Below, one piece after another: positions 10,432 through 18,749 of a stretch of 64,000 nucleotides of DNA; positions within the stretch are counted from its first letter, which is position 1, and every line of letters begins with the position of its first letter. Under the pieces are notes generated by a model. It ran no database searches. It was not told where the DNA came from and was given only the letters and a program-made list of their open reading frames with translations. The translations under genes were made by a program, and so were the position numbers. The stretch spans positions 24,103,001-24,167,000 of the forward strand of contig NC_060211.1 of the NCBI RefSeq assembly GCF_021130785.1, read 5' to 3'. This stretch comes from Homalodisca vitripennis. Taxonomy: Eukaryota > Arthropoda > Insecta > Hemiptera > Cicadellidae.

Positions 10432-12083
10432 GAGTTTAAAATCTTCTTTATCAAAGGACAATTTCAGCTGCATGGGTTGACGTCCCAGCCGCTCACAGAC
10501 ATTTAGAGTGTTGGTGTCAGTTAAAATCTTCATTATCAATGGACAATTTCAGCTGCATGGGTTTATGTCCCGGCTGCTCACTGACATTTAGTGTTGGTGT
10601 CAGTTAAAATCTTCTTTATCAACAGAGAATTTTTGCTGCATGGGTTGATGTCCCGGCTGCTCACTGACATTTAGTGTTGGTGTCAGTTAAAATCTTCATT
10701 ATCAATGGACAATTTCAGCTGCATGGGTTTATGTCCCGGCTGCTCACTGACATTTAGTGTTGGTGTCAGTTAAAATCTTCTTTATCAACGGAGAATTTTT
10801 GCTGCATGGGTTGATGTCCCGGCTGCTCACTGACATTTAGTGTTGGTGTCAGTTAAAATCTTCTTAATCAACGGAGAATTTTTGCTGCATGGGTTGATGT
10901 CCCGGCTGCTCACTGACATTTAGTGTTGGTGTCCGTTAAAATCTTCTTAATCAACGGAGAATTTTTGCTGCATGGGTTGATGTCCCGGCTGCTCACTGAC
11001 ATTTAGTGTTGGTGTCCGTTAAAATCTTCTTAATCAACAGAGAATTTTTGCTGCATGGGTTGATGTCCCGGCCGCTCACTGACATTTAGTGTTGGTGTCA
11101 GTTAAAATCTTCTTAATCAACAGAGAATTTTTGCTGCATGGGTTGATGTCCCGGCTGCTCACTGACATTTAGTGTTTGTGTCAGTTAAAATCTTCTTAAT
11201 CAACGGAGAATTTTTGCTGCATGGGTTGATGTCCCGGCTGCTCACTGACATTTAGTGTTGGTGTCCGTTAAAATCTTCTTAATCAACGGAGAATTTTTGC
11301 TGCATGGGTTGATGTCCCGGCTGCTCACTGACATTTAGTGTTGGTGTCAGTTAAAATCTTCTTTATCAACGGAGAATTTTTGCTGCATGGGTTGATGTCC
11401 CGGCTGCTCACTGACATTTAGTGTTGGTGTCAGTTAAAATCTTCTTAATCAACGGAGAATTTTTGCTGCATGGGTTGATGTCCCGGCTGCTCACTGACAT
11501 TTAGTGTTGGTGTCAGTTAAAATCTTCTTTATCAACGGAGAATTTTTGCTGCATGGGTTGATGTCCCAGCCGCTCACTGACATTTAGTGTTGGTGTCCGT
11601 TAAACTCTTCTTTATCAACGGAGAATTTTTGCTGCATGGGTTGATGTCCCGGCTGCTCACTGACATTTAGTGTTGGTGTCAGTTAAAATCTTCTTAATCA
11701 ACGGAGAATTTTTGCTGCATGGGTTGATGTCCCGGCTGCTCACTGACATTTAGTGTTGGTGTCAGTTAAAATCTTCTTAATCAACGGAGAATTTTTGCTG
11801 CATGGGTTGATGTCCCGGCTGCTCACTGACATTTAGTGTTGGTGTCAGTTAAAATCTTCTTAATCAACGGAGAATTTTTGCTGCATGGGTTGATGTCCCG
11901 GCTGCTCACTGACATTTAGTGTTGGTGTCAGTTAAAATCTTCTTAATCAACGGAGAATTTTTGCTGCATGGGTTGATGTCCCGGCTGCTCACTGACATTT
12001 AGTGTTGGTGTCCGTTAAAATCTTCTTAATCAACGGAGAATTTTTGCTGCATGGGTTGATGTCCCAGCCGCCCACTGACATTT
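10432..12083. repeat. 84-bp minisatellite, about 20 copies
   Basis: Tandem unit of 84 bases: GTTAAAATCTTCTTAATCAA, CGGAGAATTTTTGCTGCATG, GGTTGATGTCCCGGCTGCTC, ACTGACATTTAGTGTTGGTG, TCAG. The first copies alternate between a GGACAATTTCAGCTG type and a GGAGAATTTTTGCTG type, a trace of higher-order structure. Later copies are homogenised. There is no long reading frame. Confidence 0.95.
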
Positions 12084-12614
12084 AAAGTGTTCGTTTCAGC
12101 TTAGCCGATTTCAGAATATTCAAAATATTGAACAAATATCTCAGACCCGGATGGAACATTTATAGGTGTAGTATATTATTTGTGGACTGTAGTTCTTTCC
12201 TCCAGTGAATGTTTTACTAATACTTCAGATTTTATGTATAGGTCACACTAACTTGGAATTTAGAATGATATTTTGCTTAATGTGTAATAACCATAGTTAC
12301 TAATTTCAACAATTACATAATAAACATATTAAATATGAATATTTTACAATGATCTCTGTGGCTGAATTTGGTCATGAACATGATTCTGGTGGACAAAGGC
12401 TTTGAAGAAGACAATGTTTTATTTTGATTTCTAGAATAAGTTTCTTAAATATTTCAACTGACTAAGATAAATGCCATATATAAGGCTGTAAACTCTCATA
12501 ATTAATTATCGATTTTGAAATTGAAGTGATTTGTGGGGAGATCAGTGTGAAGTAAATTGGATTTAACATTACTTCAGTTATGATGCAAGTCTAACTCCAA
12601 AACTCTGTAATTAT
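12084..12614. other. No gene recognised
   Basis: AT-rich spacer inside the composite, between the minisatellite and the nested piggyBac. I see nothing in it. Confidence 0.5.
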
Positions 12615-12618
12615 TTAA

Positions 12619-15083
12619 CCCTTGTCAGACACACTTACCTTTCATTGCATAAAAGACACACTGGGGTGTGTGACACCCCAATTAAAATAACTGTCCTATT
12701 TTTTTAATTTTAGTAGTTCTTTTGGTAATCATATGTGTTTATAATACATCTATATTCCTTAGAATGCAAATCAGTAATTTTTAATTTAATTTAATTTTTT
12801 AAACACACATATTTTTAATTTTTGTTGTAAAATACAAAAGTTTTGCAAAAAAATAGTCAGTACAGTTTTTGTTAGTAAAAATACCTAAAAATAAAAAATA
12901 TTAGGAAAAAATCACCAGTAAATAAATAAGTACAAATTTATTTGTATTATACATTAGTAAAAAACTCCAAAAGTTACATAAACTTATCTTAGCCAGGCGG
13001 TCAAATTTTCCTAGTCTACACATTCATAAGCACAACTGAACACGGTGTTCGTCACACATTGGGGCGCTGGCATGTTGTACAGCATTGCTTAGTTTTTTCT
13101 GTCCTTGTTTCTATCACAGAAGCAACATCTTCTCTGGCGTCTTTCTGGGACAGGGATCTGCCTTTTTTCTTCATTTGGGATACCAAGAATTTCACTGATT
13201 GCGACACCGAAGACTTCTTCGCAGAGTTGTTGTCTCTAGCCTAGTTTGTAGGAATGGCTTCACTATTTCAAAAGATAGCTGCTTTAGGAACTGTCTTCGT
13301 TTCATTTTGGTGTTATCAGCTCTCATATTATATATTACCATAGCATTTATACCACTTTGATCCATCATGGCGAACCAAATTCTCATAGGCCATCGGTTCG
13401 TTCGTCTACTTACCTGAATAACTATGGCACAATTGGTCAAATGTGTCTGTACCACCTTTCGTGGTATTGTAGAATAGTATAGGCATAGGCTTCATTGTTA
13501 TGGGATCAATTTCTTTGTTTGTGTGCATTGTAGTTAGCAGAAGAACATTTTTCTTAGGTTTCGGGGAATAAGAAATCAGCATTTTGTTTGAAGTAAATGC
13601 AAACAGAGAACTATCTTTAGCTTTTGGTGCAATGAAAGAGGGAGGTATTTTCAGGCTTGTTGGATCTGAGGGTACCAACCATTGTCAGGCTGAAAATTTT
13701 GTAGCATATTGTCAAAAAGTGGAATTGATGAAAAGAAGTTATCTACTGTAATATTTCGATTTGTGTGATGAATAGGTTCACTTAGTGTCCGGACATAGTA
13801 TGATGGTACGGGTTCATTGTTGGGTGGCTTTATTGGACCAGCATATGGCAAAGCGTTGATCATGTAAGCAGTTCTTGAGTCATTTAGCATAAATATTTTT
13901 AATCCATACTTATCAGGCTTACTCCTCATATAAACCCTGAAACTACTATTACCACGATACCCAACCAACTGCTCATCTATGGTGCAATGTTCATAAGGCG
14001 GAATACAAAACCTTTTGCATTTCCTATAAACATGTTTCCATATATTTCTGATAGGTGCAAATTGGTCATTTGCCTTCCTTGCCGCTCTCGTAGCTTTGTC
14101 ATCAAAGCGTAAAGTCTTAGCCAAAAACTTGAATCTATTTAGTGGCATTGTAGCACGAAAAATCGATAAGCCACAAAACTTATTGGACCAAAGTTCATCT
14201 AAGTGTCGGTTGTTATTTTTCTTTGGACACCAGCTAAATATAACAATCCAATAAAGGCTAAAAGCTCAGTTTCATTTGTTGCATGATGATAGCTTTGGAT
14301 GTTTTGTAAAAATAAAACATTCCTACCAATTTCTTCATTTTGTCCTATAGACAACTTCTTTTAAAATATTTTTATCAATTTGAAGCAACCACATGACTCA
14401 AGTGGAGTTTTTTACCTCTTTTCCGGGTCCTTAGCACAAGGAAAGTGTGTTATCAAGTTCCTTGCCAACGGGCGGCCTCTCCGTTGAGGTTATCTTCAGA
14501 GCTCCACATGTAAACCATTTTTCCCCAAAAGAGCAGCTACATTTCTCCTCCTTTCATTTCTTTCTTCTTCTCCTTCTTCGTCTGCACTGTTCTCATCAGT
14601 ATGTTCTGAGTCCTCCTCTACATAATCCGGATCATCATCCGTATTATCACCACCAAATAAACTTTCCTCATCACTTTCAGTGTCCAATAATAAATCACGA
14701 ATTTCATCACTTCTTAGTTCAGAAGACATAAACTATTTATATTATAAATAACTCTTACAATGCAAACAGTGATAACATTTAACCTTTAAACAAGTTAATC
14801 AATACACACACTAGTTTTAAAATTATAAATAGTAAGTTTGTGAAAAACTAAAACCGTCACACAGAAGACACACTGGGGTGCAGCACACCCCAAGCAAACG
14901 TTTTCGACCTTTCCACTTGGACAATGACAGGCAGAATGGAGTAAACAACAATGGCGCCTGAGCAGCAAGGCTACCCAACTGAATTTACATGGCCACCAAA
15001 ATTTCCCTGCACCACCCACTTGTGCTGCAGAGAAAAAGTTATTTAGTGTGGGGTATTTTACACCCCAGTGTGTCTGACAAGGG
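12619..15083 (-). mobile_element. Nested piggyBac element
   Basis: Perfect terminal inverted repeats CCCTTGTCAGACACAC (12619) and GTGTGTCTGACAAGGG (ending 15083), flanked by TTAA at 12615-12618 and 15084-15087. Sub-terminal GACACACTGGGGTG..CACCCC blocks occur at 12654-12683, 14864-14893 and inverted at 15048-15075. Length 2.47 kb is normal for a complete piggyBac. It encodes a decayed transposase on the minus strand. Confidence 0.95.
13013..14729 (-). pseudogene. piggyBac transposase pseudogene (DDE_Tnp_1_7)
   Basis: Starts MSSELRSDEIRDLLLDTESD (14729), the acidic N-terminus typical of piggyBac. Then come NETELLAFIGLLYLAGV (about 14250) and MPLNRFKFLAKTLRFDDK to HCTIDEQLVGYRG and MRSKPDKYGLK (14148-13651). 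Next are KGGTDTFDQLCHSYS and, after a frameshift near 13430, VSRRTNRWPMRIWFAMMDQS with GINAMVIYN. The end is a cysteine-rich domain beginning RRCCFCDRNKD, again frameshifted. All family blocks are present in order, so this was a full-length gene, now broken by at least three frameshifts. Confidence 0.93.
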
Positions 15084-15183
15084 TTAACTCTATCGCAATA
15101 TACATAGGTGTGGCCACGCTTCTGGAATTCCTGGAAAGTCATGGAAATAAAGTAGGTCATGGAAAATCATTGAAATTCAAAAG

Positions 15184-15961
15184 TTGGTCCTGGAAAATTT
15201 TGTGGTAGCTGTTTTAGGCTGGTTTTCCTGCTATCAGGAGTTGCATCCAAAGTGTTTGAGTCAATTTATGGATAGTCAAATCGCAGGAAAAATTTCACTT
15301 GAGCGTATTAAAATTGGTTATTTGGTGAACTTTGGTATTGTTGAGTATTTTCGAGACCTACTGGACAAGGAAGTCCAGGAATCATCTGCCTTTGTTTCTA
15401 TATTGGACGAAAGCATGAATAAAGTTAGCCAGAATAGTAAATGGGTATTGCACTAAGGTATTGGGATCCTGTAAGTCATGAAGTGACCACAAGATATTTT
15501 ACCTCTACTTCTTTGACTAAAAGCACTGGGAGCAATTTGATTTTAAAATTCAGAAGTCAATCAAAGCACATAAATGTAAAAAAAACATTTCTCATTGTCT
15601 ATCGATAGACTTAATGTAAATTTAAAGTCTGTGAAAGATCTGGAGTAGGAACTTCAGACTGAGAATAATGATGATGATCCTATACTTTTCATTTATAGGC
15701 ACCTGTGGTTTGCACATCCTCAAAAATGTGTTCAAATCAGGGGCTAAGTGGAATCTAGTTAAATTTCTTAGGGCTCTCTACAATTTTTTTGAAGATGTTC
15801 CTGCCAGAAGGGAATTTTGTGTACAATTAACAAGACATATCTGTATACTTCTACTGACGTGTATGTGGAAATATATGAAGAAGTGCTTATGCAGCAATAC
15901 AATTAATTGGATATATCTCCTGCATTTATCAAGGAAAGTTCTTCAAATTTTGTTTGTGTAG
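15184..15961 (+). pseudogene. hAT-like transposase relic
   Basis: Pieces in different frames: GKISLERIKIGYLVNFGIVE, SSAFVSILDESMNKVSQ, RYWDPVSHEVTTRYFTST, SIKAHK, then FIGTCGLHILKNVFKSGAKW, FLRALYNFFEDVPARREF. This order (SILDES..., TSTFL, GTCGLHI..., DxPARRE) resembles a hAT-related transposase family found in arthropods and cnidarians. Preceded by repeated TGGAAAGTCATGGAAAT-type sequence. I cannot fix its ends. Confidence 0.6.
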
Positions 15962-16278
15962 TAAGAAATATGTGTACAACAAAATTGCTTCATTTTTTTT
16001 TTCTACCCTTTTAAGTACAGTATGTCCAAACTATAAAAAATTAAAAATTTTTTTATGTATAAATACGCTAAAAAAAACAAATCATTCTGTAAAAGTACTT
16101 TTTAACTATTACATCTAAGAGTACACTTATTTGTGAACAATTTAAAACAAAAACCTAAAAGTTATCTTCAAAAATAAGAAAACTAGATGTATTTTTCCTC
16201 AATTCTGCACTACGGACCCTTATCGCCATGGGCTTTCTGGCAAGTCCATGGAAAAATGGCTGGGGTTAAAAGGGTTAA

Positions 16279-16425
16279 TTAGGTTAAGAATTCAATAATA
16301 TGTTTTGAGCATTCTTTAACCAGCCACATTGAAATCACATTAATATCTATTAATTTAAAAAAGTTAAGCTTTGATTAGTTTGACTTATGAAGGTGTCACT
16401 GGTAAGAGAGTTGTTCTGAAAGTTT
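16279..16425 (-). pseudogene. Antisense non-LTR RT relic, upstream part
   Basis: Minus-strand reading VTPS*VKLIK then NVISMWLVKECSKHIIEFLT and *LINIS, the region just before the RT fingers (DGISxWLVK..IIEPLTHLINxSF in related elements). It joins in frame to 8551 once the TTAA element is removed. Confidence 0.75.
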
Positions 16426-16529
16426 GAGATATCAGCATACTGCTATAATCTTATCCAATTGTCTGAGAGCCAATTAGTATCTGACAGCAATTTAGGTTCA
16501 TCAGTGTACTTGTGTCTGTTCAAAAAGAT

Positions 16530-17423
16530 CAATTTTATGGAGTTATAGAAAGAGCGTTTTTGAGCTATGATTTTAAGTCTATTTCAAGAGCAGTGTGTCA
16601 ATTGTCCCAAAATTGGCTTTGGTTCTGAAGCACCTCCTGTGCTGCTGTTTTATTTAGTGTTCGAATTTCAAAATTGATGTAATTCACCTCAAAACAAATG
16701 GTCTTCATTTGACTTGCACTTATACCATGATTGAAGCTTCTTTATGGATTGGATCCACAGCAATACGCTAATCTTGCATGAATTTCTAAGTCAGAAAAAT
16801 TGTTTCTCAGTGGCTACCTCACGAATTGACAGATGAGCAAAAGGCTGAATGGATCAAATCAGCCAGCAGACTCCAACTGCTTAATAATGTGGTCAATGGA
16901 TTATTTCCAAGATTGTCACTGGTGATGAGATGTACACACCATTTTATGATATTCCAACTGAAGGAGGGTCGCATAAGAAACAACTATTGAAGAATTGAAG
17001 AAAGTAATGCTCACTATTTTCTCCATGCATCAAGACAGGTAAAGGCTAATAAGCTGTATAAGCTAAGAACTGTCACAGCAAGTTTGTACACTGAACAATG
17101 GTTGCAAAGTTTTTCAGGACTTTAACATCAAGGGTTTAATTTTTCACCAAGACAATGCATCTTCTCACACTGTTGTAAACAATTTGGTGTTTTTTGGAGA
17201 AAATGGTGTCAAAACGATGGATCACCATCCTATCTCGCTATGTGCAAAGTATAGTTATTCTTCAATCGGAAGAAAAATTGTGCATAGTCTGCTACTGGGC
17301 ATATTCACCAACCTGCGAGTCTACTCTGTTATTAATCTAGAAACTATAAGTCACTCACTAATGAGTTGCTTACTCATCTTTTTGGGTGAGTCTGCGTTTT
17401 ATTCCAATGTATCAGTTAAATAA
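16530..17423 (+). pseudogene. mariner transposase relic B
   Basis: Heavily decayed mariner transposase. Recognisable in shifting frames are AMI..DFKS..EQCVN, GFGSEAPP, ILHEFLSQK, SQWLPHELTDEQKAEWIKSA, VTGDEMYTPFYD (first catalytic Asp), SLYTEQWLQ, IFHQDNASSHTVVN (second Asp) and NGVKTMDHHPIS, where PPYSPD would be expected. There is no clear terminal inverted repeat. Confidence 0.8.
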
Positions 17424-17624
17424 GTGAAATGCATTTAAACTAATTGCTTGTATATTTTTGCAACATGAATCTTAGTACTATTAACCGAGCATACAATCCT
17501 TTTATGGTTTATAAGAAGCTTCAAATTTCAGTGAGCTGACCAAATTAGTTGCCAGGTAAGAATTAAAACTTCGAAGTAAACAGGCAACAAAACTGTAGAT
17601 TGCCTCATTATCTAACTAATTAAG

Positions 17625-18749
17625 ATGCAGTATCGACATAGGAGGCATAAGAGTCACAACATCTCCCACATCTCCCAACTTACAACACATACCACAGTTC
17701 GAATTGCTGCAATACCCTGCAGACATGATGTCCCCGGGTTGAATAACCGGATAGCCTACATAAACATGGAATTGGAAAAAATTCTTTCTCAACATCTAGA
17801 TGCAGATTTTCTCCCTGTCAACATCTTACCTAGGCATATGTACACAAAAAAAGGGATTCACTTCAACCGTACAGGAAAAAAAGAATTGTCTAAAATGATC
17901 AAACACAGTATCTGCGGAGAGACCAAAATCAATACAGACAACTTAAGAACACAAATTCATGAAGAAAAACTAAATTTGTCTATGAACTCTGTAACGGGAA
18001 TTCAGGTGCTGGAGGGGGACATGGGGGAGATTATTGAGAACCTGAAAAGCAACGAGTCTTGTGCCTTTGCACATACAATCTCAGGCGACTTCCATCAAGA
18101 CAGGAGGATGACTGCAGGGGTGGCGGTTGTGTTTGCAAAGCAATTTGGAAAACCTGTATGGAGGGATTGCCTCACCAAGCATCTGGCTTACCAGAGGGAT
18201 GGTCCGCGGGCAGCGGGAGTCTACAGCCTAATAACCAAGGATAACTTCAATGACAAGCCTTCAAGGGATGATTACAACAAGGCGTTCCATGACCTTACTC
18301 ATGACTTTAAGAGTAGAACTTTTTCTACGTTAATATGCTCGCCCTTGGGTTGTGTCCGAGACCATGTCAAGATAGAGCACTTTGCCAAGAACATCAATGA
18401 GTTTCATCAGACCACAGGGGCAAAGGTGGTGGTGGTCACCAAGGAACAGTCTACTGCTCGTAGAGTATTACATCATGGACTTTCCCACGCAGTATTTGTC
18501 AGGAAGCTGAAGGAGGAGATTAAGAAGGCAGGATCTGCAGATACGCCGGCGACCAAAGACCTCGGCACCTCCCAAAGTGTTCCTGTCTCCACCCAGTCTA
18601 GTTTTAACTTGAATTCATTTCATTTGCATTGTTCAGACTTCCCGCCATTAACAGTCCCCACCAAGTCACTGCAAGCTCCCTTGACATCTGGCAAGAACCC
18701 TTCATCTTGTTTAAACTCCCTAGTACCACAGCAAACACCCCCCTGTTAA
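17625..18749 (+). CDS. LINE B ORF1: SGNH esterase remnant plus macro domain
   Basis: 374 codons from ATG 17625; an in-frame stop lies 12 bases upstream. Residues 25-90 (VRIAAIPCRHDVPGLNNRI ... GIHFNRTGKKEL) are the C-terminal half of an SGNH hydrolase, known from CR1-type ORF1s, including the His block. Residues 122-272 form a macro domain: IQVLEGD, AHTISGD, AGVAVVFAKQFG, AGVYSLITKDN.NDKPS, STLICSPLGCVRD, AKVVVVT. The nearest type I know is TARG1/OARD1 (LAHCISED, GIAVLFKKKFG, IYYLITKKR..HKPTY, MPRIGCGLD). Lys205 and Asp246 align with its catalytic Lys and Asp. A role in binding or removing ADP-ribose is inference. The C-terminus is Ser/Thr-rich and overlaps the next frame. Confidence 0.85.
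   Translation: MQYRHRRHKSHNISHISQLTTHTTVRIAAIPCRHDVPGLNNRIAYINMELEKILSQHLDADFLPVNILPRHMYTKKGIHFNRTGKKELSKMIKHSICGETKINTDNLRTQIHEEKLNLSMNSVTGIQVLEGDMGEIIENLKSNESCAFAHTISGDFHQDRRMTAGVAVVFAKQFGKPVWRDCLTKHLAYQRDGPRAAGVYSLITKDNFNDKPSRDDYNKAFHDLTHDFKSRTFSTLICSPLGCVRDHVKIEHFAKNINEFHQTTGAKVVVVTKEQSTARRVLHHGLSHAVFVRKLKEEIKKAGSADTPATKDLGTSQSVPVSTQSSFNLNSFHLHCSDFPPLTVPTKSLQAPLTSGKNPSSCLNSLVPQQTPPC

Larger units (their letters stand above)
8556..16274. mobile_element. piggyBac-type composite, 7.7 kb
   Basis: Starts CCCTTTTAGCCCCGGC and ends with the inverted GCTGGGGTTAAAAGGG, flanked by TTAA (8552-8555 and 16275-16278). Removing it restores a continuous antisense RT reading, with SKHIIEFLT*LINIS running into FQAGVFPE, which strongly supports a single bounded insertion. 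The left sub-terminal part has two near-palindromes, CGTCCGATATATCGGAC and CGTCCGATATACCGGACG. The right part has a different palindromic block (CCATGG..GGCAAGTCCATGG). Inside are an 84-bp minisatellite, a hAT-like transposase relic and a nested piggyBac. No outer transposase was identified. Confidence 0.75.

Noticed and set aside
10432..12083. CRISPR array, suggested by regular repeats of 77-131 bases
   Set aside because: Units are contiguous with no unique spacers, and the sequence is a spliced eukaryotic genome. These are minisatellites.
14447..14731. His/Ser/Leu-rich plus-strand protein
   Set aside because: Complement of the acidic N-terminus of the piggyBac transposase.
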